Of a stretch of DNA of 64,000 bases, positions 16,350 through 24,844 are shown one piece after another. Below the pieces are notes generated by a model, which worked only from the letters and a program-made list of their open reading frames with translations, was not told the DNA's origin and did not search any database. Numbering within the stretch: position 1 is the first letter of the stretch; each line of letters starts with the position of its first letter. This DNA is from Lentzea tibetensis (GTDB taxonomy: Bacteria; Actinomycetota; Actinomycetes; Mycobacteriales; Pseudonocardiaceae), in assembly GCF_007845675.1 (NCBI RefSeq), contig NZ_VOBR01000015.1, positions 161,544 through 225,543 on the forward strand, read 5' to 3'. Position numbers and translations under genes: made by a program.

Positions 16350-17432
16350 TCAGGCGCACAGGCCGTGCATGAGGAGCCGCTCCACCACGACGGTCTTGGC
16401 GTCGGCGTAGTCCTGCACGTACTCCCACTCCCGCGCGGCCAGCGACCGCTTCGTCCGCTCGTACTCGAGGCGATCGGTCTCCGAGGTCCGCAGCCAGTCG
16501 CGGAACGAGATCATCCGGTCGATCTCCTCCGCGCCGGGGGAGAAGACGTGCAGGTTGATGTCGGTGTCGGGCCCCTTGAACAGCCGGTGCTCCTGCCATC
16601 CCGGCTCCCGCAGCCGCAACACGTACCCGGCGGACTCCAGCGCGGGCGCGTACGAAGCCTCGTCCGCACTGGACGGCACGACGAGCAGGATGTCGATGAT
16701 CGGCTTCGCCGCGAGCCCCGGCACGGACGTCGACCCGACGTGCTCAATCCGCACGGAAGACCCCAGCGCCGCACGAATCCGCGACTCCTCACGCGCATAC
16801 AACCCGGGCCAGGAAGGGTCGTAGGAGTCCAGCCGGACCTGCCCGGACCGCTTCCCCCGCTCCTGCACGTACTCGACGTCGTTCACCAGCGGCACCGACG
16901 CGGCGGCGATGCGTTCCTGGATCTCCATCACCACGTCGTTCTTCGCCGACGCGTAGTCCTGGATGTACTCCCACTCGCGCGCGGCCAGCGACCGCTTCGT
17001 CCGCTCGTACAGCGCCCGGTCGTCATCGTGAGTGCGCAGCCAGTCGCGGAACTTCAGGTGCCGCGGGATCTGCGCACACCCCAGCGGGAACACGTGCAGG
17101 TTGATGTTGGTGTCCGGCCCCTTCAGCAGCCGATGCCCGTGCCAGTCGGTCTCCCTGATCGTCAACCGGCAGCCGGCCGCCTCCAGCGGCACGACGTAGG
17201 ACGCCTCGTCCTCGGTGTCGGGCACGACCATCAGGATGTCGATGATCGGCTTCGCCGCGAGCCCCGGCACCGACGTCGACCCCACGTGCTCGAGAAGCAG
17301 CACGGCACCGCCGATCAGCCCCCGGATCCGGGCCTCCTCACGCGCGAACAACGCGGGCCACTCAGCGGAGTAGTCCGCGAGCAGCACGGTCGACCCGAGC
17401 TTCGGCCGGCCACCGACAAAGATCTCCGACAT
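16350..17432 (-). CDS. Tandem-duplicated GrpB family (UPF0157) protein
   Basis: 360 residues made of two homologous GrpB domains, about 12-185 and 195-355. Each carries 'HVGSTSVPGLAAKPIIDIL', 'KGPDT(N/D)INLHVF' and 'FRDWLRT...YERTKRSLAAREWEY(I/V)QDYA'. The family has a nucleotidyltransferase-like fold and unknown substrate, and usually has one domain of about 170-180 residues. Long stretches are identical at DNA level between the two halves, which suggests a fairly recent internal duplication. It is preceded on the minus strand by GAGGGGAC as ribosome binding site. Confidence 0.88.
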   Translation of the reverse strand: MSEIFVGGRPKLGSTVLLADYSAEWPALFAREEARIRGLIGGAVLLLEHVGSTSVPGLAAKPIIDILMVVPDTEDEASYVVPLEAAGCRLTIRETDWHGHRLLKGPDTNINLHVFPLGCAQIPRHLKFRDWLRTHDDDRALYERTKRSLAAREWEYIQDYASAKNDVVMEIQERIAAASVPLVNDVEYVQERGKRSGQVRLDSYDPSWPGLYAREESRIRAALGSSVRIEHVGSTSVPGLAAKPIIDILLVVPSSADEASYAPALESAGYVLRLREPGWQEHRLFKGPDTDINLHVFSPGAEEIDRMISFRDWLRTSETDRLEYERTKRSLAAREWEYVQDYADAKTVVVERLLMHGLCA

Positions 17433-17468
17433 GCCACATGTCCCCTCAGTAGGCAGTCGGCCAGAATA

Positions 17469-18335
17469 TCAAGCACCGAAGAGATCGCCGAGCGAGTTGA
17501 CCCGGTCGAGCACCTCGTCCGCGAGGAACACCAGGTCGTCGGGGGAGCGGCACTCCTCGACCTCGTCCCACGTCACCGGCGTCGACACCGAAGGACGCTC
17601 ACGCGCTCGCAGCGAGTACGGCGCGACAGTGGTCTTGGCCTGGCTGTTCTGGCTCCAGTCGATGAACACCTTCCCGGTGCGCGCGGCCTTCGCCATGGTC
17701 GACACGACCTCGCGCGGCGTCTCCTTGGCCAACCGCTGCGCCAGCTCCTTCGCGTAGGCGGAGGTGTCCCCGACCGGAGCGGACGCGTACACCTGCATCC
17801 CCTTGGAACCACTGGTCTTCGCCCACGCGTCGACACCGTCGTCCTCCAGCGCCGCCCGCAGCCGCACCGCCACCCGGCTGCACTCCACCACGGTCGCGGG
17901 CGCACCGGGATCGAGGTCGAACACCAGCAGGTCGGGATCACGCCGCCCGCCGCGCGGCCCCGAAGTCCACTGAGGAACGTGCAGCTCCAGCGCCGCGAGG
18001 TTCGCCAGCCACACCAGCGTCGGCAGGTCGTCGACCATCACGAAGTCCGCGTAGTCGTTGCCGCGGCTGCTACCGGGAGTCTCGATCCGCACCGTCCGCA
18101 CCCAGTCCGGCGCGTGCTGCGGCACGTTCTTCTCGTAGAACGACGTCCCGTCCACACCGTTGGGATAACGCCGCAACGTCACCGGCCGGTCCTTCAGGTG
18201 CGGCAACATCACCGCCGAGATCCGCGTGTAGTAGTCGATCACCTCGCCCTTGGTGAACCCCAGCTCGGGATACAACACCTTGTCCAGGTTCGTCAGCTTC
18301 AGCAGCCGGTCCTCAACCTTCACCATGGTCGTCAC
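17469..18335 (-). CDS. ligD: LigD-type DNA polymerase/primase (NHEJ)
   Basis: 288 residues matching the LigD polymerase domain as a separate protein: 'LTNLDKVLYPELGFTKGEVIDYY' (about 14-36), 'RYPNGVDGTSFYEKNVP' and the catalytic acidic motif 'LLVFDLDPG' (about 133-141), followed by 'KTSGSKGMQVYA' and 'FIDWSQNSQAKTTVAPYSLRAR'. It adds nucleotides, preferentially ribonucleotides, to broken ends before ligation. It overlaps the upstream ligase gene by 23 nt and is last in a ku-ligase-polymerase operon. In mycobacteria these activities are one fused LigD. Confidence 0.93.
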   Translation of the reverse strand: MTTMVKVEDRLLKLTNLDKVLYPELGFTKGEVIDYYTRISAVMLPHLKDRPVTLRRYPNGVDGTSFYEKNVPQHAPDWVRTVRIETPGSSRGNDYADFVMVDDLPTLVWLANLAALELHVPQWTSGPRGGRRDPDLLVFDLDPGAPATVVECSRVAVRLRAALEDDGVDAWAKTSGSKGMQVYASAPVGDTSAYAKELAQRLAKETPREVVSTMAKAARTGKVFIDWSQNSQAKTTVAPYSLRARERPSVSTPVTWDEVEECRSPDDLVFLADEVLDRVNSLGDLFGA

Positions 18336-19770
18336 GGCGACACACCTCCTCCGGCGTCTTGTCCGGCCGCAGCCCCCGCCACGCGGGAAACCGCAGCCGC
18401 CCGTCCGGCGTCCACTGCCGGAACACCACCTCGGCCACCAACTCCGGCCGCACCCACCGCGCCCCCTTCGCCCGCTCCCGCGGCACCTCGGTCACGAACG
18501 GCGACCGCGCCCGGTCCAAGCTCGTCAGCCGCCGCGTCAACACCCCGAGCTCGGCATCGCTGAACCCCGTCCCGACGCTGCCGACGAACGCCAGCCCGTC
18601 ACCCCGCGGGATACCCAGCAGCAGAGCACCGATCACACCGCTGCGCTTGCCTTCACCCGGACGCCACCCGCCGATCACCACCTCCTGCGCCATCAGGTCG
18701 GTGACCTTCCGCCACCCAGGCGACCGGTGCCCCGGCAGGTAGTGCGAGTCCAGCCGCTTCGCGACCACGCCCTCCAGCCCCTGCTCCCTGCTCGCCGCCA
18801 GCACCGCCGCCCCGTCACCGGTGAACGACGGGGGAGTCAGCCACTGCGGCCCCCGCAGCTCGAGCGCCTCCAGCAACTCGCGCCGCTGCCCGTACGGCAC
18901 CTGCAGGCACGACCGTCCGTCCAGGTGCAGCAGGTCGAACACCAGCAGCGTCGCCGGCACCTGCTTCGCCGCCCGCCGCGCCTGCGCCGCGTTCTGCACG
19001 TGCATGCGCTGCTGCAACGCCGCGAAACTCGGCCTGCCGTCCTGCAACGCCACGATCTCCCCGTCGAGCACCGCCTCGGTCACCCCGAGCTGCTCACCGA
19101 CCCCCTGCAACTCCGGATACGCCGCCGTCACGTCGTTGCCGACCCGGCTGAACGCCTGCACCCGGCCGCCCTCGACCCGCAGGATCGCCCGCACCCCGTC
19201 CCACTTGAACTCGTACGCCCACTGATCATCGTCGTCCGACGGCAACGGACCCGGCGTGGCGAGCATCGGCTTGAGCGACTCGGGCAGCGGCACCCAGTCC
19301 GGCCGGGCCGCCTCGTGCCGCCGCCGCACCATCCAGTCCTTCGACCCGCGCCCGGACTGGAAGAACACGAACTCGCCCTGCACACGCTCACCGTGCAGCA
19401 CGACGTCGACCTCGCGCTCGGACCACTTCACGGTCTCGTAGCGGCCGCGGTCCCAGATGAACATCGACCCGCCGCCGTACTCGCCCTTCGGGATCTCACC
19501 GTGGAACGACGCGTACTCCAGCGGGTGATCCTCGGTGTGCACGGCGAGCCGGATCGTCCCCGGCGTCGGCGGCAGCCCCTTCGGCACCGCCCACGACACC
19601 AAAACCCCGTCGCGCTCCAGCCGCACGTCCCAGTGCAGCCGCCGCGCGTGGTGCTCCTGGATCACGAACGTGTCGTTGTTGCCCTTGGGCAGCACGCTGT
19701 CGTCGGCAGGCACGGGCTCCGGCGTCTTCGCCGGATCCCTCTTGCGGCGGTACTCGTCGAGTCCCGCCAT
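18313..19770 (-). CDS. ligD: ATP-dependent DNA ligase, LigD phosphoesterase + ligase domains (NHEJ)
   Basis: 485 residues. The N-terminal 3'-phosphoesterase domain (about 25-150) has 'FVIQEHHARRLHWDVRLE', 'EDHPLEY' and 'IPKGEYG'. The ligase domain follows, with adenylation Lys189 in 'EFKWDGVRA', 'LDGEIVAL', 'FDLLHLDG', 'EGVVAKRLDS' and an OB-fold tail ('VFRQWTPDGRLRFPAWRGLRPDK'). It heals 3' ends and seals breaks together with Ku. Its ATG lies on the base before the Ku stop, and the polymerase gene overlaps its 3' end. Confidence 0.95.
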   Translation of the reverse strand: MAGLDEYRRKRDPAKTPEPVPADDSVLPKGNNDTFVIQEHHARRLHWDVRLERDGVLVSWAVPKGLPPTPGTIRLAVHTEDHPLEYASFHGEIPKGEYGGGSMFIWDRGRYETVKWSEREVDVVLHGERVQGEFVFFQSGRGSKDWMVRRRHEAARPDWVPLPESLKPMLATPGPLPSDDDDQWAYEFKWDGVRAILRVEGGRVQAFSRVGNDVTAAYPELQGVGEQLGVTEAVLDGEIVALQDGRPSFAALQQRMHVQNAAQARRAAKQVPATLLVFDLLHLDGRSCLQVPYGQRRELLEALELRGPQWLTPPSFTGDGAAVLAASREQGLEGVVAKRLDSHYLPGHRSPGWRKVTDLMAQEVVIGGWRPGEGKRSGVIGALLLGIPRGDGLAFVGSVGTGFSDAELGVLTRRLTSLDRARSPFVTEVPRERAKGARWVRPELVAEVVFRQWTPDGRLRFPAWRGLRPDKTPEEVCRRDDHGEG

Positions 19771-20583
19771 CTACGCCGAGCTGGCCTTCTTCTTCGACGC
19801 GCTCTTCTTCCGCCCCGCCTTGGCCTTCTCCACGCTCCGCTCGAGCGCCGTCATCAGGTCGATCACGTCGCCCTGCTCCTCGGCCTCCGGCTGCTCGGGC
19901 AGCTCGGCACCCTCGGCCTTCGCGGCGATGACCTTCTCCAGCGCCTCGCGGTAGTCGTCGGTGAACTCGTCCGGCTCGAAGTCACCGGCCATGCTCTCCA
20001 CCAGCGACGTCGCCATCTTCAGCTCCTGCGGCCGCACCTCGATGTCCTGGTCCAGGAAGTCGAAGTCCACCTTGCGGATCTCGTCGGGCCACAACATCGT
20101 GTGCAGCACCAGCACGTCGTCACGCGCCCGGATCGTCGCCAGCTTCTCCTTCTGCCGCATCGTGATCTTCACGACCGCCAGCTGACCCGTCTTCGTGAGC
20201 GCGTCGCGCAGCAGCACGTACGGCCGCGCCGCCGCCTTGTCCGGCTCCAGGTAGTAGGTGCTCTGGAAGTAGATGGGGTCGATGTCCTCGGCAGGCACGA
20301 ACTCCAGCACGTCGATCGCCCGGTCCGTCTTCACCGGCAGCTTCTCGAAGTCCTCGTTGTCCATGATCACCATGCGGCCGTCGTCCAGCTCGTAGCCCTT
20401 GGCGATGTCCGCGTACTCGACCTCGTTGCCGCACACCGAGCAGACGCGTTTGTACTTGATGCGCCCACCGTCCTCGCGGTGCACCTGGTTGAACCGGAAG
20501 TCATGCTCCTCGACCGCCGAGTACAGGCGCACGGCGATGGTCACCAGACCGAAGGAGATGGCCCCGCGCCACACGGATCTCAT
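19771..20583 (-). CDS. ku: Ku protein (non-homologous end joining)
   Basis: 270 residues. It opens with the Ku core 'MRSVWRGAISFGLVTIAVRLYSA', then 'CSVCGNEVEYADIAKGYEL', 'VPAEDIDPIYFQSTYYLEPDK' and 'QELKMATSLVESM'. The homodimeric ring threads onto DNA ends and recruits LigD. The C-terminus is Lys-rich ('KAKAGRKKSASKKKASSA'), a tail known in actinobacterial Ku to aid DNA binding. It is the first gene of the NHEJ operon; the ligase start abuts its stop. Confidence 0.96.
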   Translation of the reverse strand: MRSVWRGAISFGLVTIAVRLYSAVEEHDFRFNQVHREDGGRIKYKRVCSVCGNEVEYADIAKGYELDDGRMVIMDNEDFEKLPVKTDRAIDVLEFVPAEDIDPIYFQSTYYLEPDKAAARPYVLLRDALTKTGQLAVVKITMRQKEKLATIRARDDVLVLHTMLWPDEIRKVDFDFLDQDIEVRPQELKMATSLVESMAGDFEPDEFTDDYREALEKVIAAKAEGAELPEQPEAEEQGDVIDLMTALERSVEKAKAGRKKSASKKKASSA

Positions 20584-20620
20584 GTCAACTGGGTACCCCT
20601 GAAATGCGGTTTTCGCACTA

Positions 20621-20637
20621 CCATGTCACCCACATGG
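20621..20637. promoter_or_regulatory. Short inverted repeat upstream of ku
   Basis: CCATGT and ACATGG are separated by 5 nt between the recombinase stop and the Ku start; a GGGTACCC palindrome lies at 20591-20598. Either could be an operator for the NHEJ operon. The evidence is position and symmetry only. Confidence 0.3.
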
Positions 20638-20645
20638 ACTAGTGA

Positions 20646-21611
20646 TCAGTCCTCCGCGGACATCTCACCCAGCGCCCGGTACGTCCGGTTGGACGCCACC
20701 GCCGCCCGCCGCTCACGCGCGGTCGCCTCGATGTAGTTCTGACTCGTCGCCAAACTCGCGTGCCCCAGCAACGCCATGATCTCCGACGCCGACGCGCCGT
20801 CCTCCGCGAGCCGCGTCGCGAACGTGTGCCGCAATGCGTGCAGGTTCGCACCCGTCGGAACCCGGTCGTGCAGACCCGCCCAGCGGAAGCACGACTTCAC
20901 CAGGTACTCCAGCCCGCCGCGGCCGATCGGCTCGCCGTGCCGGTCGCGCAGCAACGACGAGTCCCGGTCGAACCGGCCCTGCGGGAACTTCGCGCGGCAC
21001 GACGCCAGGTACGCGTCGATGATCCGCTCCATCGGCGGCTCGATCGGCACCGAGCGGTCGCGGTTTCCCTTGCCCCGCACGTGCAACCGCCGGTCGCCGG
21101 AGCGGCCCACGATCGACGCCAGCGTCAGCGTCCGCATCTCCGCCGACCGCAGGCCCGCGACCAGGCCGAGCGCGAGCACCAGCACGTCCCGCTCCGGCCA
21201 CGGGTCACGCCCCTTGCGCGCACCCTCGGCGGCCGCGGACAGCAGTTGCTCCGGGGTGTCCTCGCCGCGCAGCGGTTTCGGGACCAGGGGAGGGGTCTTC
21301 GGACGCGCCACCGCACCCATCGGGTTGCCTGCCAACAGGTCCTCGGCCACGCAGAACGTCAGGAACTGGTTCCACGTCGACCACGCCCGCAACACCGAGC
21401 TCTTCGCGTGCGTGTCCGCGAAGACACCGAACGCCGACCGCAGGTTCGCGCCCGTCAGATCCTCGATCCGCAGCTCGGCCACCGGTGTCTCCAGACACGA
21501 CGCCAGCAGGGTGTTCACCCCGGCCAGATCACGCTGGTAGGCCGAGGTCGTGGGAGGGGAGTCCTTCCTCGGCCTGCGGGCGAGGAAGAACGAGTCCTGG
21601 GCGGAGAGCAC
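20646..21611 (-). CDS. Tyrosine recombinase (XerC/XerD-like integrase)
   Basis: About 321 residues. The N-terminal SAM-like core-binding domain (about 20-110) is followed by the catalytic domain with Arg in 'GLRSAEMR', 'HALRHTFAT' (His-x-x-Arg), 'LGHAS' and the nucleophile Tyr in 'SQNYIEA'. All the R-H-R-H-Y catalytic residues are present. Such enzymes resolve chromosome dimers or integrate elements. No element boundaries, excisionase or att repeats were found beside it, so a Xer-type or orphan role is more likely than an active phage. The start is uncertain (GTG 21611 or 21617). Confidence 0.88.
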   Translation of the reverse strand: MLSAQDSFFLARRPRKDSPPTTSAYQRDLAGVNTLLASCLETPVAELRIEDLTGANLRSAFGVFADTHAKSSVLRAWSTWNQFLTFCVAEDLLAGNPMGAVARPKTPPLVPKPLRGEDTPEQLLSAAAEGARKGRDPWPERDVLVLALGLVAGLRSAEMRTLTLASIVGRSGDRRLHVRGKGNRDRSVPIEPPMERIIDAYLASCRAKFPQGRFDRDSSLLRDRHGEPIGRGGLEYLVKSCFRWAGLHDRVPTGANLHALRHTFATRLAEDGASASEIMALLGHASLATSQNYIEATARERRAAVASNRTYRALGEMSAED

Positions 21612-21651
21612 TAGCACTCCGATCTTGTACCGCACGGCACCGACAATCCGG

Positions 21652-21675
21652 GGCCTCACCCGCGTGGGTGAAGCC
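21652..21675. promoter_or_regulatory. Inverted repeat in the recombinase/HdeD intergenic region
   Basis: TCACCC and GGGTGA flank GCGT, with GGC/GCC extending the stem past one mismatch. It lies between the divergent recombinase and the HdeD-like gene. It is probably an operator or a 5' hairpin. Confidence 0.35.
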
Positions 21676-21739
21676 AAGATCATCATCTTGGGCACCCCGC
21701 CCAGCACGGGCGAAGCGCGGACGAGACCAGCGCCGCAGG

Positions 21740-22237
21740 ATGATCCACGTGCTCAGGCTCACCGGCGCGACCAGCATCCTGATAGGACTCGTCGCGCTCG
21801 CGTGGCCCGAACCGACCCTCGTCATCACCGCATACCTGTTCGCCGCCTACCTCGCCGCCACCGGCCTCGTCCAGATCGCCATGGCCATCGGCGAGACCGC
21901 AGCCTCAACCGGCCGACGCGCACTGCTCGGCGTGCTCGGCGCCATCGCCGTCGTGGGCGGCGTCCTCCTGTTCCGCTCACCGCTCGGCTCGTTCACCTCC
22001 GTCGCACTCCTGGTCGGCGGGTGGCTGTTCATCAGCGGCGTCCTGCACCTCGTCACCGCCATGTCCATCTCGCCCGCCCCCAACCGCCCGTGGACCGGGG
22101 CCAGCGGTGTGGTCGGACTGCTCGGCGGCATCCTCGTGCTGCTCCAGCCGGGCATCTCCCTGCTCGCACTGACCATCACGTTCGGCGCCTGGCTCGTCCT
22201 GCACGGAGCGCTGCTCATCGCCGCCGACGTCACCTGA
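21740..22237 (+). CDS. HdeD family (DUF308) membrane protein
   Basis: 165 residues, almost all hydrophobic, with about six membrane helices in repeated pairs, for example 'LTGATSILIGLVALAWPEPTLVITAYLFAAYLAATGLVQIAMAI'. This is the HdeD/DUF308 pattern, in which a Pro after each first helix ('WPEPT', 'QPGIS') is typical. Escherichia coli HdeD takes part in acid resistance; no function is established for actinobacterial relatives. ATG 21740 follows GCAGG. The gene stands alone, divergent from the recombinase. Confidence 0.82.
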   Translation: MIHVLRLTGATSILIGLVALAWPEPTLVITAYLFAAYLAATGLVQIAMAIGETAASTGRRALLGVLGAIAVVGGVLLFRSPLGSFTSVALLVGGWLFISGVLHLVTAMSISPAPNRPWTGASGVVGLLGGILVLLQPGISLLALTITFGAWLVLHGALLIAADVT

Positions 22238-22705
22238 GCCAGGAGGGTCGAACACGGGGGAGCGGCGCGGATTCGTCCTGCCCGCCGGGGGCTGCCAGTT
22301 CGGAGCAGGCACACCCCCCGCTGTCGAGATGTGGATCTTGATGGAGGGGAGTGAGGCTCAGATCTTCATGGGTGCCCGCGCGTCAGAACCTTCGTTGCGC
22401 AGGGACTTGCTCGTTCTTTGCTGGATAATAGCGATTATGCATGAAACGTCCGTTTCGCCCGATTTTGCTCCAGCAGAACGGACTCGACGGATTCAGGGGA
22501 CAAATGGCTCCGCGGCACGCATTTTCGGTCGTTCGCGCCCGCCGGCTTCGTCCAGAACGATCCTCACAGCGTTTCGCCTCGGACGGTCGGCGGCTGACGG
22601 CAGATGTGAGCGCACGGCGGCGTGCGGAACGTCCGAAACGGCCAAAAACGGCTCTGTGGAGCCACTTCCGAACGATCTTCGCAGGTCGTAGATTGCGCCG
22701 ATAAT
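22238..22705. other. Gene-free stretch of 468 nt
   Basis: I found no convincing gene. Bases 22331-22370 carry an imperfect direct repeat of GATCTTGATGG and GATCTTCATGG. From about 22440 the sequence becomes less GC-rich, with short repeats around CGTCCGTTTCG and CGTCCGAAACGG. Short frames here (such as 22441-22704) encode Arg-rich peptides without a family or good ribosome binding site. A non-coding RNA or decayed gene is possible. Confidence 0.4.
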
Positions 22706-23974
22706 CTACATTATGTCAAGTAGCAGGTTGGTGGCCCTGCCGACGCCCCCTGCCTCGACCATCGCACGCGACAGCTCGTGCGCTCGTCGTTGACGGTGCG
22801 GTTCGCTCAGCACTTGCTCCACCGCACGCCGCACCGCACGGGCGGTCGGCTTGCCGGTGCGCAGGTTCACGCCGACTCCCGACCGCGCCACGCGCCGCGC
22901 TACTTCCGGCTTGTCCAGCGTTCCGGCCGCGACGACCAGTGGCACCGCCGCCTGGACGGCGGCCAGCACGCCGCCCCATCCGCCGTTGGTGACCATCACG
23001 TCGACCATCGGCAGCAGTTGGTCGTGCGGTACGAACGGTGCCGCGCGCACGTTGTCCGGCAGTGGTCCGAGCACGGTGGTCGGTGCGCCGCCTGTGGTGC
23101 ACACGACGAGCGCCTCGTGGCCGGCGAGTGCGGCGATGGCCGGTTTGAGCAGGTCGTCCGCGCTGACGTCGAGGGTTCCCTGGGTCACGTGCACGATCGG
23201 CCTGTCCGCGTTGCGCGCGGCGACCAGGTCGGGCCACCACGCCGGGAGTCGCCCGGCGCGGGTGGGTGGTGCCAGTCGTCCGACGAAGTGGACGTGTGCC
23301 GGCAGGTCGCTGCGTTCGTACTCGAGGCCGGGTACTCCCTGTGCGACGACCAGGTGTGGTGAGTACAGGCTCTCCAGGCCGCCACCGACGGAGCCAGGGC
23401 CCAGTCCCGCGGCGGCGCGCATGGCGTTGAACATCGGGTCGGCCAGTCTGGGCAGGAGTGCCCTGGTGGCGCCGCGGAGCGCTGCGTCGCGCAGTTTCCC
23501 GACGCGAGTTGTTCCCGGTGACACGGGTATCGCGGCTGGTGGCAGGTCGCGGCTGGTGAAGGACAGCGGGGTGACCGCGATCGTGGCCCACGGCGTGCCG
23601 AGCACTTCGGCGGCGAGTGCCCCGCCGAAGGCCAGGTGGTCGGCGATGATCAGGTCGAAGGGCTCGCGTCGTGCGGCGGTGATGATGTCCGCGGCCTGGC
23701 CGGCGCCGGTGCCGACGAGCACGTCTTCGACGTTGGCCTTGGCGCTGCGGAAGCCGGTGCCGCCGTCGACTCGCGGGAAGGTGGCGGCCAGGTCGCTGTC
23801 GTCGAAGTCGGTCGCGCGGGTCCAGGGCAGCCAGGTCGCGTCGAAGCGTTGGTGGTATTTCTCCCCTGTGTGCACGACGAGGTCGTGGCCGCGTCGTGCC
23901 AGCTCCCCTGTCACCGCGGTCATCGCTCCGACGTGCCCGGCGAAGGGCAGCGACGTCAGGAGAATCCTCGCCAT
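22706..23974 (-). CDS. GT1-type glycosyltransferase (macrolide/MGT-like)
   Basis: 422 residues with the GT-B fold. The N-terminal acceptor domain begins 'MARILLTSLPFAGHVGAMTAVTGELARRGHDLVV'. The C-terminal donor domain has 'IVHVTQGTLDVS', 'VRAAPFVPHDQLLPMVDVMVTNGGWGGVLAAVQAAVPLVV' and a closing helix. The His-rich PSPG-like segment carries Asn-Gly-Gly-Trp-Gly where many family members have His-Gly-Gly. Relatives glycosylate macrolides, flavonoids or sterols with UDP-sugars. ATG 23974 has GGGGG upstream. It is divergent from the LLM oxidoreductase, so a natural-product or detoxification role is possible. Confidence 0.88.
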   Translation of the reverse strand: MARILLTSLPFAGHVGAMTAVTGELARRGHDLVVHTGEKYHQRFDATWLPWTRATDFDDSDLAATFPRVDGGTGFRSAKANVEDVLVGTGAGQAADIITAARREPFDLIIADHLAFGGALAAEVLGTPWATIAVTPLSFTSRDLPPAAIPVSPGTTRVGKLRDAALRGATRALLPRLADPMFNAMRAAAGLGPGSVGGGLESLYSPHLVVAQGVPGLEYERSDLPAHVHFVGRLAPPTRAGRLPAWWPDLVAARNADRPIVHVTQGTLDVSADDLLKPAIAALAGHEALVVCTTGGAPTTVLGPLPDNVRAAPFVPHDQLLPMVDVMVTNGGWGGVLAAVQAAVPLVVAAGTLDKPEVARRVARSGVGVNLRTGKPTARAVRRAVEQVLSEPHRQRRAHELSRAMVEAGGVGRATNLLLDIM

Positions 23975-24046
23975 CGAACCCCCAATGCCTACCCTGGTCA
24001 CAGTACTGATTGGTGCGGTGGCAGGTGAGCGGGCAGACTCCCCCGC

Positions 24047-24844
24047 ATGCGTTTTGCGATCTACGTGCCGTGTTACGGCGCCTACGGTGACCCCGCGGTG
24101 CTGAGCGAGCTGGCCGTGTCGGCGGAGTCGGCGGGCTGGGACGGTTTCTTCATGTGGGACCACGTCGTCGCGGAGCCGTTGGTGGCTGATCCGTGGGTGA
24201 CGCTGGGTGCGATCGCGGCGCGGACGTCGTCGATCGTGCTGGGGCCGATGATCACGCCGGTCCCCCGGCGTCGTCCGTGGAAGCTGGCGCTCGAGGCGAG
24301 CACGTTGCAGCGGTTGTCTGGTGGGCGGTTGGTCCTGGGTGTGGGCATGGGTGTCCCCCGCGACTACGAGAGCTTCGGTGAGCCTTCGTCGGCGAAGGAG
24401 CGTGCGGCGCGGTTGACCGAGGGTGTGTCGTTGGTGCGGAAGTTGTTGTCCGGTGAGGAAGTTCAGCACTCGGGTGACAAGTTCCAGGCGTCCGGTGTGC
24501 GGTTCGCGCCGGTGGACGTGCCGATCTGGGCGAGTGGGTTGTGGCCGCGGAAGGTGCCGTTCCTGAGCGCACGGGACGCGTCGGGGTTGTTCCCGATCAT
24601 GCAGGACGGCAACGGGGGTTTCGCGGTGCCGACACCGGAGCAGGCGGCGGCGATGAAGAAGGACTTCGTGGAGTCGGGTGGTCCGGCTGACGGTGATCTG
24701 GCGATCTGGGGTGGCGGGGCGCGGCCGTCGGTGGATCTGGTGGCGGAGTACGCGGACGCGGGTGCGACGTGGTTGTTGAGTGACGGCTGGAAGATGTCGG
24801 TGGACGAGCTGCGTGCGCTTGTGGCGGCTGGTCCCCCGCGTTGA
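24047..24844 (+). CDS. LLM class flavin-dependent oxidoreductase
   Basis: 265 residues with the luciferase-like TIM barrel: 'MRFAIYVPCYG', 'AESAGWDGFFMWDHV' (about 27-41), 'LGAIAARTSSIVLGPMITPVPRRRPWKLALEASTLQRLSGGRLVLGVGMG' and 'YADAGATWLL'. Family members use FMN or F420; the short length and 'PRRRPWKLALE' motif fit F420-type relatives, but this is inference. The TGA stop overlaps the TTG start of the CadD-like transporter. Confidence 0.87.
   Translation: MRFAIYVPCYGAYGDPAVLSELAVSAESAGWDGFFMWDHVVAEPLVADPWVTLGAIAARTSSIVLGPMITPVPRRRPWKLALEASTLQRLSGGRLVLGVGMGVPRDYESFGEPSSAKERAARLTEGVSLVRKLLSGEEVQHSGDKFQASGVRFAPVDVPIWASGLWPRKVPFLSARDASGLFPIMQDGNGGFAVPTPEQAAAMKKDFVESGGPADGDLAIWGGGARPSVDLVAEYADAGATWLLSDGWKMSVDELRALVAAGPPR

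Noticed and set aside
20646-21611. Tyrosine recombinase as marker of an integrated phage or ICE
   Set aside because: No phage, conjugation or excisionase genes and no tRNA or att repeats nearby; neighbours are ordinary chromosomal genes.
22441-22704. 87-codon Arg-rich frame in the gap before the glycosyltransferase
   Set aside because: No family, no credible ribosome binding site, and an overlapping frame of similar length in another phase.
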